Shown: one piece after another, positions 6,280-14,212 of the stretch
How positions within the stretch are numbered: position 1 is the first letter of the stretch
How the letters are laid out: each line of letters opens with the position of its first letter
Assembly: GCA_027019685.1 (NCBI GenBank)
Contig: JALUWH010000097.1
Span: 1 to 15,348, forward strand
DNA length: 15,348 bases
Direction: 5' to 3'
Source of the DNA: Ghiorsea sp.
Lineage (GTDB): Bacteria > Pseudomonadota > Zetaproteobacteria > Mariprofundales > Mariprofundaceae
The notes under the pieces: generated by a model
Told to the model about the DNA's origin: nothing
Databases searched by the model: none
The model's input: only the letters and a program-made list of their open reading frames with translations
Translations under genes and position numbers: made by a program

Positions 6280-7637
6280 AAACTATTCACACTACACTCT
6301 ACTTTGTTACTGCGATTGTTCTTTTGATTGGCTTTCATGAGTATGGTCACTTTATCGTTGCGCGTAAACTTGGCATTAAAGTTGAGAAGTTCTCAATTGG
6401 ATTTGGTCCTTCATTATTTTCATGGCGTGGTAAAGATGGTGAAGTGGAATATGTTATTGCAGCAATCCCATTGGGTGGCTATGTGAAAATGTTGGGTGAA
6501 AACCCTTATGAGCAGCTTGAAGAAAACGAAGAGAGTGTTGTATTATCTGAAGAAGATAAAAAGCGAGCATTTAATAATCAGCCTGTATGGAAGCGGGCTG
6601 CTGTTGCGGTGGCAGGTCCAGGTTTTAATTTTATATTTGCTATTTTTGCATATATGTTGGTGGCTTGGATGGGTCACCAAGTATTACCACCAGTGGTTGG
6701 TTCTGTAAATCCAAATTCAGAAGCAGAACACCAAGGCATTTTGGTGGGTGATAGGATTGTGGCTGTTGATGAAACTAAGGTGACTTCATGGCAGTCTTTT
6801 GAAGAGACTTTGAAATTAAATATTGGTGGTGAGCATATCTTATCTATTGATAGGGACGGTCAACACGTATCGTTACCTGTGTACTTATCACACCCTGCAA
6901 AAGATGCGTTTTTGTCAAATGTGGCAGAAGAAGTATTGGGTCTAGGTCTGGGTTTAGATATTCTTATTCAAGAGGTTATGCCTGGCTCTCCAGCTGAGAA
7001 AGCTTTACTTCAAGCAGGGGATCAAATATTGGCAGTTAATGGTGAACCTGTAAAATCAGTACATGGCTTGATTGAAGTGATTGGTGAACATGCAGGGAAA
7101 ACTGTACAAATGCAGGTGCAACGCGGCGGTGCTCAGTTGCAGCTGGTAGTGATGCCAAAGGGCAATGAGGCAGGACGAGGTTTGATAGGCGTGCGTCTAA
7201 GTGCAAAACCTTGGGCAGCACCTGAATGGCAACGTAAAGGTATTTGGGAAGGTGTGCAGTATGGTTTTGTCCGTACTTGGGAAGTCACTGTGATGACGGG
7301 TGAAATGTTCAAGCGTATGGTGAGTAGCTCTATATCTGCAGATAATTTGGGTGGTCCGATTGCTATTGCACAAATGGCAGGTAACACAGCTGACCGTGGT
7401 TTGGTGTATTTCATTATGTTCTTGGCCTTCTTTTCAGTCAATTTAGCGATTCTAAATTTATTGCCTATCCCTGTTTTGGATGGTGGTATGTTGCTGTTTT
7501 TAGCTATTGAGCAAGTTCGAGGTAAAGCCTTAAGCCCAGAAATGCAAATGCGTTTCCAAATGATAGGGATGTTACTGATTATGACACTGATGTTGTTTGC
7601 ATTTTATAATGACATTATGCGACTATTTCGAGGATAA
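6273..7637 (+). CDS. rseP: RIP metalloprotease RseP (site-2 protease)
   Basis: RseP is an inner-membrane zinc protease that cuts membrane-spanning substrates. In E. coli it releases sigma-E from RseA and clears leftover signal peptides. The 454-residue protein (E. coli 450) has a first membrane helix carrying HEYGH (residues 22-26; zinc ligands His22 and His26, catalytic Glu23). Two periplasmic PDZ domains follow (about 130-210 and 215-300, the second with EVMPGSPAEKA), then a membrane segment with NLLPIPVLDGG (395-405), the third zinc-ligand motif. The residue after LDGG is Met where E. coli has His, a non-catalytic position. It overlaps dxr by seven bases; AAGGA (6256-6260) is rather distant. 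No RseA or sigma-E gene is in the window, so the local target is unknown. Confidence 0.96.
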   Translation: MLETIHTTLYFVTAIVLLIGFHEYGHFIVARKLGIKVEKFSIGFGPSLFSWRGKDGEVEYVIAAIPLGGYVKMLGENPYEQLEENEESVVLSEEDKKRAFNNQPVWKRAAVAVAGPGFNFIFAIFAYMLVAWMGHQVLPPVVGSVNPNSEAEHQGILVGDRIVAVDETKVTSWQSFEETLKLNIGGEHILSIDRDGQHVSLPVYLSHPAKDAFLSNVAEEVLGLGLGLDILIQEVMPGSPAEKALLQAGDQILAVNGEPVKSVHGLIEVIGEHAGKTVQMQVQRGGAQLQLVVMPKGNEAGRGLIGVRLSAKPWAAPEWQRKGIWEGVQYGFVRTWEVTVMTGEMFKRMVSSSISADNLGGPIAIAQMAGNTADRGLVYFIMFLAFFSVNLAILNLLPIPVLDGGMLLFLAIEQVRGKALSPEMQMRFQMIGMLLIMTLMLFAFYNDIMRLFRG

Positions 7638-7639
7638 GC

Positions 7640-9910
7640 ATGAAAGAATTTGGGTTTAAGGCATTAGTGGGCTGTTTGTTGTTGTTGTCGTTTGCACGGA
7701 TTGCAATTGCAGAAGATACGGTGGTAGCGGTAGCTATTGAAGGTAATCGTTATGTGGAAACACCAGCGGTGATGGCAAAGGTACGTAGTAAAGTTGGTTT
7801 ACCACTTGATAGGCGTGTGATTAGCCAAGATGTTCGCCGCTTGTTTGCAACAGGTTACTTTTCCGATGTTTATGCTGAAGGTGAGCGGGTAGATGGTGGT
7901 ATTAAACTTATTTATATGGTGAAAGAAAACCCTGTTATTGCCAGTGTTTCCTTTGAAGGCAATAAGGAATTATCAAATAAAAAGTTAAGACCTAAAATGA
8001 AGATTAAACCTGGTATGATTTTGAGCCCCTTGGTGGAAAGTATTGATACCAATATGATACGCAAAGCTTATTTAGCCAAGGGCTATTATCAGGTGGATGT
8101 ACATATTGATGCAACACCATTGGATGATGGACGCGTCGATGTAAAGGTCACCATTGATGAAGGTACAGTCACCCACATCAAAGATATTCGTTTTATTGGT
8201 AACAAGTCCTTTTCAAGTGAGAAATTGCGTAATGTCTTGGCTTCTTCAGTTTCAGGTTTAGGCAGTTGGTTTAGTAATAATGATGTGTTTAGCCGTAGGC
8301 GTTTTGAAGCTGATGCACAAATGGTTCGCATGTTCTATCAAGATGCAGGTTATTTGGATGCCAAAGTTGAGTCTACACGTTTGATGTTAACGCCGAATAA
8401 AGATGAGTTTTACCTATCGTTGAGTATTTATGAAGGTAAGGCATTTACGGTTAGTGCGATTGAGTTAACAGGTGATGTTACACCATCCAAAGAAGTTTTG
8501 ATGGAAGATGTGAAACTGAAACAAGGTGAACTGTATTCGTTAACCAAATTACGTGAGTCAATTCAGGCGATAACAGAAAAAGTGGGTGATGAGGGTTATG
8601 CATTTGCCAATGTAACACCCATGTTTCATAGAAATTTAAAAGATAATACTGTTGTGATTGAGTTTGATATTGAAAAAGGGCGTGAAGTTTATGTGGAACG
8701 CGTTGAAATCCAAGGACACAGTAAAACCCAAGAACATGTAATTCGACGTGAGTTAAGGCAAGCAGAAGGTGAGCGTTATAGTGCGAGCAAAATCCGACGC
8801 AGTAAAGAGCGTTTACAACGGATTAGCTACCTTTCTAAAAGCAAAGTCTCTACACCTAGAGGTAAAGCTGCGAACACCGTGGATATGAAGTTGGATATTG
8901 AAGAAGGTAAAAGTGGATCTTTTTCTGCAGGTGTTAACTACTCGCAACTTTATGGTGTGGGTTTTGTAGGAAAAGTTTCTGAAAATAACTTTTTGGGTGG
9001 TGGTTATAAAACAAGTGTAAGTGCAGATGTTGGTGGAGCAGTGAACAATTATGATATTAGTTTAACCGACCCTTACTTTTTTGGTGAAGATGTAAGTGCT
9101 TCGTTACGTGTTTTTCAAAATCAAACGGATATACGAACTATTGTATTGTATAATCAAGATAGTAAAGGAGCCTCATTTAATGTAGGCATGGCATTGAATG
9201 AATATATGCGTTATTCGGTGGGTTATTATTTGACCACCACAACCCTTTCTGGTGTCCCAACCACATCATCATTGGCATTGCGTTCGCAAGAAGGGACTTA
9301 TACTACGGGTGAACTCGTGCAGTCACTTTCGTATGATACACGCAACCGAACACTGATACCGACAGAGGGAAGCTTATCTTCGCTGTCTTTGGGGTATGCT
9401 GGAGCAACAGGTGATAGAAAATTTTATGAAACCACAGCTTCAACACAACACTACTTTCCACTGACTGATTTTTGGACGCTACGTACAGCTATGAACTTGG
9501 GGCAAATTCAAAGTTATGGAGGGGAAGATGTACCCGTATATCGTAGGTATTCGCTTGGTGGTGTAGGAAGCATGCGTGGCTATAATTATTATGGCATATC
9601 TGTTGTTGACCCACAGACATTAGATATTCTTGGCGGCACGAAAAAAGCAACTGCTTCTCTAGACTTACAATTTCCATTGCCTTATATGGAGCAAGCTGGA
9701 TTTAGAGGCGCATTTTTTGTAGATGCTGGTACAGTTTGGGGTACATCCGACGTTACTTTTGATAAGGGTGCCATTCGTGGCTCCTATGGCTTTGGTATTG
9801 AATGGAGTTCACCTGTTGGTCCGATTACTTTAACGTGGGCTACAGCGGTGAATGCGCAGCCTTTGGATGATGTTCGCCGCTTTGAGTTTGCACTTGGTCG
9901 TGGTTTTTGA
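7640..9910 (+). CDS. bamA: outer membrane protein assembly factor BamA
   Basis: BamA is the central, essential subunit of the BAM machine that folds beta-barrel proteins into the outer membrane. A signal peptide covers residues 1-24 (KALVGCLLLLSFARIAIA, cut before Glu25). Five POTRA domains follow to about residue 420, each with the typical GN or G-turn pattern (EGNRYV, FEGNKEL, FIGNKSF, IQGHSKT). The 16-strand barrel fills 420-756. The loop-6 motif is SMRGY near 644-648, where E. coli has VRGF; the central Arg-Gly is kept. It ends in an aromatic beta-signal (FEFALGRGF). Length is 756 against 810 in E. coli. ATG 7640 follows AGGAT by five bases and lies two bases after the rseP stop. Confidence 0.97.
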   Translation: MKEFGFKALVGCLLLLSFARIAIAEDTVVAVAIEGNRYVETPAVMAKVRSKVGLPLDRRVISQDVRRLFATGYFSDVYAEGERVDGGIKLIYMVKENPVIASVSFEGNKELSNKKLRPKMKIKPGMILSPLVESIDTNMIRKAYLAKGYYQVDVHIDATPLDDGRVDVKVTIDEGTVTHIKDIRFIGNKSFSSEKLRNVLASSVSGLGSWFSNNDVFSRRRFEADAQMVRMFYQDAGYLDAKVESTRLMLTPNKDEFYLSLSIYEGKAFTVSAIELTGDVTPSKEVLMEDVKLKQGELYSLTKLRESIQAITEKVGDEGYAFANVTPMFHRNLKDNTVVIEFDIEKGREVYVERVEIQGHSKTQEHVIRRELRQAEGERYSASKIRRSKERLQRISYLSKSKVSTPRGKAANTVDMKLDIEEGKSGSFSAGVNYSQLYGVGFVGKVSENNFLGGGYKTSVSADVGGAVNNYDISLTDPYFFGEDVSASLRVFQNQTDIRTIVLYNQDSKGASFNVGMALNEYMRYSVGYYLTTTTLSGVPTTSSLALRSQEGTYTTGELVQSLSYDTRNRTLIPTEGSLSSLSLGYAGATGDRKFYETTASTQHYFPLTDFWTLRTAMNLGQIQSYGGEDVPVYRRYSLGGVGSMRGYNYYGISVVDPQTLDILGGTKKATASLDLQFPLPYMEQAGFRGAFFVDAGTVWGTSDVTFDKGAIRGSYGFGIEWSSPVGPITLTWATAVNAQPLDDVRRFEFALGRGF

Positions 9911-9928
9911 GATAGTTCCCATCTAGAT

Positions 9929-9958
9929 TTTGTTTGAGATAAGTTTGTTTGAGATAAT
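9929..9958. repeat. tandem 15-bp repeat upstream of skp
   Basis: TTTGTTTGAGATAA occurs at 9929-9942 and again at 9944-9957, a tandem duplication with a 15-base period. The core TTTGAGATA also occurs once more at 9906-9914, across the bamA stop codon. The duplication places two -10-like words (GATAAG, GATAAT) before skp. Confidence 0.7.
9930..9958 (+). promoter_or_regulatory. weak candidate promoter for skp
   Basis: GATAAT (9953-9958), five of six matches to the -10 consensus, lies 17 bases after TTGTTT (9930-9935), three of six to the -35. It would start transcription near 9965, about 20 bases before the skp ATG. Both boxes lie inside the tandem repeat. The poor -35 makes this tentative. Confidence 0.25.
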
Positions 9959-9983
9959 AAGGGTAAAAGGTGTAGTTGATTAA

Positions 9984-10490
9984 ATGAAAAAAATTATCGC
10001 AGTATGTATTGTCATGTCTTGTTTGTGGGTAGGTCAAAGTTTCGCTTCAGAGATGAGAATCGCCTATGTAGATATTAAAGTATCAATGGAAAACACCAAG
10101 GCTTATCAGCAAGGTGTAAAACGTTTTGAAGCTTTGCAAAACAAAAAAAGAAAACAGCTTGATGCTAAACGTAAAACGTTAACCGATTTGGATAAAGAGT
10201 TACAAATGCAATCTATGGCAATGACCTCTGAGCACCTTATGGAAAAACAGCAAAAATTAACACGTTTGAAAAAAGAGTTTGATCGCGACCTTCAAGATGC
10301 AACAGATGAATTAAAACGTGAGAAACGCCAGCTGGATCAAGCCATGTTTGGCAAGTTTTATAATGCAGTTAAAACCTATGGTAAAGAGCACAAGTTTGAT
10401 ATTATTTTACCACGATCAGCAATCATTTATGGTAGCAAACCTTATGATATTACAGCTGATATTACGAAAATTTTAGACAAAACAAAGTAA
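9984..10490 (+). CDS. skp: periplasmic chaperone Skp/OmpH family
   Basis: Skp holds unfolded outer-membrane proteins in the periplasm on their way to BamA, as a jellyfish-shaped trimer. The 168-residue protein has a signal peptide (MKK, a hydrophobic core, then SFA; cut after about residue 21). It then has the family opening IAYVDIKVSMENTKAYQQG. A long Lys/Glu/Gln-rich coiled-coil arm spans about residues 45-120. A closing strand region KFDIILPRSAIIYGSKPYDIT follows, near 135-156, with Asp-Ile-Thr pairing as in OmpH. Mature size matches E. coli Skp (about 141 residues). The nearest Shine-Dalgarno, AAGGTG (9967-9972), is 11 bases from ATG 9984. A 73-base gap from bamA hints at its own promoter. 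Confidence 0.92.
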   Translation: MKKIIAVCIVMSCLWVGQSFASEMRIAYVDIKVSMENTKAYQQGVKRFEALQNKKRKQLDAKRKTLTDLDKELQMQSMAMTSEHLMEKQQKLTRLKKEFDRDLQDATDELKREKRQLDQAMFGKFYNAVKTYGKEHKFDIILPRSAIIYGSKPYDITADITKILDKTK

Positions 10491-10495
10491 ATTTC

Positions 10496-11512
10496 GTGAG
10501 TATTATACCTCTCACACTTGCGGAAGCCGCTGATTTTCTTGGCGGTGAGCTGATTTGCAGTGATTCCAGCAAGGTTGTTACAGGGGTACAAACCTTAATG
10601 AAAGCAAAAGCAAATCAAGCTTCATTTTTAAGCAATATGAAGTATAAAAATGACTTGCAGACCACTCAAGCAGGGCTTGTTTTGTTGGGTCAAGATACAG
10701 AGTTGCCGGAGAAAACTCCTTTTGCCACGCTTCGTTTGGATAATCCATATGTTGGTTTTACCAAGTTACAGCGCTATTTTCATCCTGCACCCGTAGCAAC
10801 AGGTGTGGTTGATGAATCAGCTTGTATTCATGAAGGTGCTAAGCTTGCAGAGCAAGTGCAAGTTGATGCATTTGTTAGCATTGCTGAAGGTGTATCGGTA
10901 GGTGCAGGTAGTATTATTGGTGCTGGCTGCGTATTGGAACAAGGTGTAAGCATAGGTGAAAACTGTTTATTACACCCAAGAGTTGTGCTTGCTCAAGGCA
11001 CGCAACTGGGTGACCGTGTTGTGATTCAAGCAGGGGCTGTTGTAGGCTCGGATGGTTTTGGTTTTGCTTGGACAGGTTCAGAGTATTTGAAAATTCCACA
11101 GGTTGGACATGTGGTTATCGAAGATGATGTAGAGGTAGGTGCCAATACATGTATTGATCGTGGTGCCATAGGTAATACTGTTATCAAACAAGGTGCTAAG
11201 TTGGATAATTTGATTCAACTTGCGCATAATGTTGAAGTTGGAGAGCATACCGTTATTGCAGGGCAAGCTGGTTTTGCGGGTTCAACAGTGATTGGCAAGG
11301 GTTGCCAGTTTGGTGCACAATCAGGTGTGGCAGGTCATTTGACTTTAGTGGATGGTACGATAGTCGGGGCTAAAGCTGGTGTGATTGGGGATATCAAGAA
11401 AAAAGGTATGGTTTCAGGGTTCCCTGCTGTACCACACAGACATTGGCTGAAAGCCTCTGCTTTGTTTGATAGGTTGCCTGCCATTTGGAATAAAATTAAG
11501 CGTTTAGGTTAA
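10496..11512 (+). CDS. lpxD: UDP-3-O-(3-hydroxyacyl)glucosamine N-acyltransferase
   Basis: LpxD adds the N-linked 3-hydroxyacyl chain to UDP-3-O-acyl-glucosamine, the third step of lipid A synthesis, in the cytosol. The 338-residue product has an N-terminal uridine-binding domain (residues 1-100, TLAEAADFLGGEL, QASFLSNMKY). A left-handed beta helix of hexapeptide repeats (about 105-310) follows, then a C-terminal helix. His244 in LAHNVEVG matches the catalytic His239 of E. coli, and His281 in AGHLTL matches His276. The start is GTG 10496, five bases after the skp stop, with no visible Shine-Dalgarno. The next in-frame ATG (residue 35) would remove the start of the uridine domain, so the GTG is required. 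Confidence 0.96.
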   Translation: MSIIPLTLAEAADFLGGELICSDSSKVVTGVQTLMKAKANQASFLSNMKYKNDLQTTQAGLVLLGQDTELPEKTPFATLRLDNPYVGFTKLQRYFHPAPVATGVVDESACIHEGAKLAEQVQVDAFVSIAEGVSVGAGSIIGAGCVLEQGVSIGENCLLHPRVVLAQGTQLGDRVVIQAGAVVGSDGFGFAWTGSEYLKIPQVGHVVIEDDVEVGANTCIDRGAIGNTVIKQGAKLDNLIQLAHNVEVGEHTVIAGQAGFAGSTVIGKGCQFGAQSGVAGHLTLVDGTIVGAKAGVIGDIKKKGMVSGFPAVPHRHWLKASALFDRLPAIWNKIKRLG

Positions 11513-11526
11513 GTTTGGAGTAATAC

Positions 11527-11970
11527 ATGGCTTTTAATATTGATGAAATAATGGATAGGTTACCACACCGTTACCCCTTTTTGTTAGTGGATAGAGTGTT
11601 GGAATTGACAGAGGGTGAGTCCATTAAAGCCTTAAAGAATGTTAGCATTAATGAACCTCATTTTAATGGACACTTTCCTGGTCACCCTATTATGCCAGGT
11701 GTATTGATTGTGGAAGCCATGGCACAAGTGGGTGGTTTACTTGCATTGTCAGAAGCCAGTGCTGAACAAGAACATTTGATGTACTTTACGGGTATTGATG
11801 GTGTTAAATTTCGTAAACCTGTACGCCCAGGCGACCAAATTATCTTTGAAATAAACATTCTTCGTAAGCGTGGTGCAATGTATAAGTTTAAGGGTGAAGC
11901 ATTTGTTGATGGCAATTTGGTTTGTTCTGCGACATTGATGGCATCTGTTTTTCCTAAGGACGAAGTGTGA
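11527..11970 (+). CDS. fabZ: 3-hydroxyacyl-ACP dehydratase FabZ
   Basis: FabZ removes water from 3-hydroxyacyl-ACP in fatty acid elongation, competing with LpxA and LpxD for the same substrate. This explains its place between them. The 147-residue protein is a single hot-dog fold. The opening IMDRLPHRYPFLLVDRV is typical. The active site is HFNGHFPGHPIMPG with His49 and VEAMAQ with Glu63, the same numbering as in Pseudomonas aeruginosa FabZ. GGAG (11517-11520) is six bases before ATG 11527. The stop codon shares its first bases with the lpxA start (GTGTGA), so expression of the two is coupled. Confidence 0.97.
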   Translation: MAFNIDEIMDRLPHRYPFLLVDRVLELTEGESIKALKNVSINEPHFNGHFPGHPIMPGVLIVEAMAQVGGLLALSEASAEQEHLMYFTGIDGVKFRKPVRPGDQIIFEINILRKRGAMYKFKGEAFVDGNLVCSATLMASVFPKDEV

Positions 11971-12785
11971 CTAAAGCTCAAGCAACAACCATTCATTTAA
12001 CAGCCGTTGTCTCAGACAAGGCGAGGATTGGTGAAGGGGTAAGCATAGGGCCATTTTGTACGGTAGATGAAGGTGTAACATTGGGTGCGGGTTGTGAGCT
12101 TGTCTCACATGTGTCTATTACTGGTCACACCACGATTGGTGAGCATAATACTTTTTCACCCTTTTCTAGCATTGGTGGTGTTCCACAAGATTTAAAATTC
12201 CATGATGAACCATCAGAAGTCATCATTGGTGATAACAATACATTTCGTGAGTATGTCACTGTTCACCGTGGTACAGAAGGTGGTGGTATGCTCACCAAAA
12301 TTGGTGATAACAACCTTTTCCAAACTTATACCCACGTGGCGCATGATTGTCAGATTGGTAATGGTATTGTGTTGGCATGTAGTGCGATTTTAGCAGGTCA
12401 TGTTGCAGTTCACGATGGTGCGATTGTGGGTGCAATGTCTGCGGTTCATCAATTCTGCCGTATTGGTAAGAATGTGATGTTAGGTGCAACCTGTACAGTG
12501 CTTAAAGATATGCCGCCATTTACCATTGCAGGTGGTGGTTACCACATGAGTTTATCTGGTTTGAATACGGTTGGTTTGAAACGTAAAGGTTTGAGCAATG
12601 ATGATATTCGTGCTCTCAAAACAGCCTATAAAACCATTTTTATGGGTTCTGGTTTATTAAAAGAGCGTTTGACAGAGGTTGAAGGTTTGGCTTTAAACAA
12701 TGCTTATGTTGATGAATTGGTAGCTTTTGTGCGTAGCAGTGAGCGAGGGGTGATGATGCACTCTAAAAAAGAGAAGGATGTCTAA
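11967..12785 (+). CDS. lpxA: UDP-N-acetylglucosamine O-acyltransferase
   Basis: LpxA attaches a 3-hydroxyacyl chain to the 3-OH of UDP-GlcNAc, the first step of lipid A synthesis. The 272-residue product (E. coli 262) is a beta helix of hexapeptide repeats to about residue 190, followed by a helical C-terminal domain. GGVPQDLKFHDEPSEVIIGDNN is the family signature. His126 in THVAHDCQIG matches the catalytic His125 of E. coli, and GAMSAVHQFCRIG follows as expected. The start is GTG 11967 inside the fabZ stop region, with AAGGA (11956-11960) six bases upstream, a strong site that supports it. The end overlaps lpxI by eight bases. Confidence 0.97.
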   Translation: MTKAQATTIHLTAVVSDKARIGEGVSIGPFCTVDEGVTLGAGCELVSHVSITGHTTIGEHNTFSPFSSIGGVPQDLKFHDEPSEVIIGDNNTFREYVTVHRGTEGGGMLTKIGDNNLFQTYTHVAHDCQIGNGIVLACSAILAGHVAVHDGAIVGAMSAVHQFCRIGKNVMLGATCTVLKDMPPFTIAGGGYHMSLSGLNTVGLKRKGLSNDDIRALKTAYKTIFMGSGLLKERLTEVEGLALNNAYVDELVAFVRSSERGVMMHSKKEKDV

Positions 12786-13593
12786 GTCTAAACGTATAGG
12801 TTTGGTGGCAGGTTATGGCGCATTTCCATTGGAACTTGCGCAAACATTGAAAAATCATGGTTACGCTGTGCATGTTGCAGCCATTCAAGAAGAAGCATCG
12901 AAGGACATTGAAAGGATTGCCGATACCGTAGCTTGGGTATCCGTTGGTCAAATCAAAAAACTGATTAAAACCATGCAAAATCATGGTGTTACAGAGCTTG
13001 TTTTTGCAGGGAAAGTGCAAAAGATTCATTTGTTTCGTAATTTTAAACCCGACTTATTAGCTGCCAAGATTTTATTTCAAGCCAAAGATAAAAAAGATGA
13101 TTCTTTGATGTTAGGTATTGTCAAAGCCCTTGCCGATAAAGGTATTACCGTGTGTTCACAAACTGAATTTGCAGGTGATATGTTGGCAGGAGAAGGACAT
13201 TTGTTTGGTCCTAAACCGACGGAACAAATGCTTAAAGATATGCAGTTTGGATTCCCTCAAGCCAAAGCTATTGCAGGTTTAGATATTGGACAAACCATTG
13301 TTGTTAAAGATGAAGCTGTACTGGCTGTGGAAGCCATTGAAGGCACAGATGAGGCCATCAAACGCGGCGGTGCATTGGGTAAATCCGATGTTACGGTCAT
13401 CAAAGTCGCCAAACCCAATCAAGACCTGCGCTTTGATGTGCCAGCGATGGGTGTGGGTACGCTAGAAACCATGGCAACATCAGGTTGCACAGCCATTGGA
13501 ATTGAAACAGGGCAAACATTGCTGATTGAAAAAGATAAACTTGCAGATACAGCGAATCGTTTGGGTATTTCAGTTGTTGCTCAGGTAAATTGA
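12778..13593 (+). CDS. lpxI: UDP-2,3-diacylglucosamine pyrophosphatase LpxI (DUF1009)
   Basis: LpxI cleaves UDP-2,3-diacylglucosamine to lipid X and UMP, the fourth lipid A step. It does the job of the unrelated LpxH by attacking the alpha rather than the beta phosphorus, as shown for Caulobacter. The 271-residue protein begins with a nucleotide-binding-like IGLVAGYGAFPLELA. It continues with the family blocks FAGKVQK (near 79-85), DDSLMLGIVKALADKGI, GLDIGQTIVVKD and EGTDEAIKRGG. QDLRFDVPAMG follows, with Asp216 and Asp220, one of which should be the essential Asp225 of Caulobacter. It starts with ATG 12778 inside lpxA. Its product is the substrate of LpxB, the next lpx gene. Confidence 0.93.
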   Translation: MSKSKRIGLVAGYGAFPLELAQTLKNHGYAVHVAAIQEEASKDIERIADTVAWVSVGQIKKLIKTMQNHGVTELVFAGKVQKIHLFRNFKPDLLAAKILFQAKDKKDDSLMLGIVKALADKGITVCSQTEFAGDMLAGEGHLFGPKPTEQMLKDMQFGFPQAKAIAGLDIGQTIVVKDEAVLAVEAIEGTDEAIKRGGALGKSDVTVIKVAKPNQDLRFDVPAMGVGTLETMATSGCTAIGIETGQTLLIEKDKLADTANRLGISVVAQVN

Positions 13594-13658
13594 TATATCC
13601 CTAAGTGATTTAGCAAAGCCCTTGTAAAATTAGTTTTGGTTATGTTTGTCAATTAATC

Positions 13659-13686
13659 TTGACAGAGAGTTAAGTATAGCTAATGT
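13659..13686 (+). promoter_or_regulatory. possible promoter for the small-gene pair
   Basis: A perfect TTGACA (13659-13664) is followed after 16 bases by TAATGT (13681-13686), which matches TATAAT at only three positions. If real, transcription would begin near 13693 and skip the ATG at 13683, making ATG 13698 a nearly leaderless start. The surrounding 13594-13682 stretch is AT-rich and contains no gene. The sequence supports the -35 box better than the promoter as a whole. Confidence 0.3.
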
Positions 13687-14015
13687 GCCGATTCTCTATG
13701 GATACACTGACTATATACCAGCGCGTTTTGCAAACTGTTGAATACTTTCTAAAGAATGCTGCACATTTGACGATAAATGAATTAAAGGATTTTGACCCTA
13801 GCATTGAAGAGCTTGCTAAGAATTTGAGAACGCTCGCAACTATTTTGGGTAGCTTAGCATCAAGTGGTTACGATGATGAAGATATGGCAATAAACGCACT
13901 TCAGTGTTGTTTAGAGCTTGAAAAGCTTGCGCAAATAGTTCAAGATGAGCAAGAGGATGAATTAGAAGAGTTGTTTTTACGTCTTGAAATGCACGTGAAA
14001 GCACCTATAAAGTAA
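13683..14015 (+). CDS. unrecognised small acidic helical protein (110 aa)
   Basis: I do not recognise this product. The frame codes 110 residues with no signal peptide and no membrane segment. By my count it has 21 Asp/Glu against 10 Lys/Arg, a net charge near -11, with the acid crowded at the C-terminal side (DEQEDELEEL, residues 89-98). Leucine-rich, helix-favouring stretches dominate, with a possible turn at GYDDED (65-70) and a CC pair at 78-79. It lies between lpxI and lpxB, 15 bases ahead of a small basic ORF, and the two look like one unit. The start is unresolved: ATG 13683 and ATG 13698 both lack a good Shine-Dalgarno. It could be a lineage-specific regulator or one half of a protein pair; no function is proposed. 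Confidence 0.6.
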   Translation: MCRFSMDTLTIYQRVLQTVEYFLKNAAHLTINELKDFDPSIEELAKNLRTLATILGSLASSGYDDEDMAINALQCCLELEKLAQIVQDEQEDELEELFLRLEMHVKAPIK

Positions 14016-14030
14016 GGAAAGGAGTGAATT

Positions 14031-14153
14031 ATGACAGAATTTGAAAAGAAAAGACTTCATAAGGAAGCACATTTGTTACTTGATAAGATTGAAGCTGGTA
14101 TTTCTTTTATCATTGAAAGCATTAAGGCAAAGAAGAGAAAGAAGGCAGCCTAA
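14031..14153 (+). CDS. unrecognised 40-residue basic peptide
   Basis: A short frame opens with ATG 14031, six bases after AAAGGAG (14018-14024), the best ribosome binding site in this region. It closes with TAA 14151-14153. The 40-residue product starts MTEFEKKRLHKEAH, has a mostly hydrophobic centre (HLLLDKIEAGISFIIESI, residues 14-31) and ends in a polybasic tail, KAKKRKKAA. I count 11 Lys/Arg against 6 Asp/Glu, the opposite charge to the protein encoded 15 bases upstream. The hydrophobic-then-basic layout suits an amphipathic helix that binds a membrane, nucleic acid or the acidic neighbour. An intrinsic terminator follows 22 bases after the stop. I know no family for it. Confidence 0.6.
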   Translation: MTEFEKKRLHKEAHLLLDKIEAGISFIIESIKAKKRKKAA

Positions 14154-14174
14154 CATTACAAATGTATTGATTCT

Positions 14175-14201
14175 AAGGGTGGTCTTTGACTGCCCTTTTT
14201 T
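14175..14201 (+). terminator. intrinsic terminator before lpxB
   Basis: AAGGGTGGTC (14175-14184) and GACTGCCCTT (14188-14197) pair along ten bases, with two G-U wobbles in the middle, around a TTT loop. The stem runs straight into TTTTTT (14196-14201). This is the clearest Rho-independent terminator in the window. It ends the small-gene pair and lies 12 bases before the first possible lpxB start. Confidence 0.85.
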
Positions 14202-14212
14202 ATGTTTACTAA

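Noticed and set aside
7482..7490. Met instead of His after the LDGG motif of RseP as a sign of an inactive protease
   Set aside because: The zinc-binding HEYGH and the Asp of LDGG are intact; the changed residue is not catalytic.
13601..13613. CTAA/TTAG inverted repeat just after lpxI as a terminator
   Set aside because: Only four A-T-rich pairs and no T-run follow; it would not be stable.
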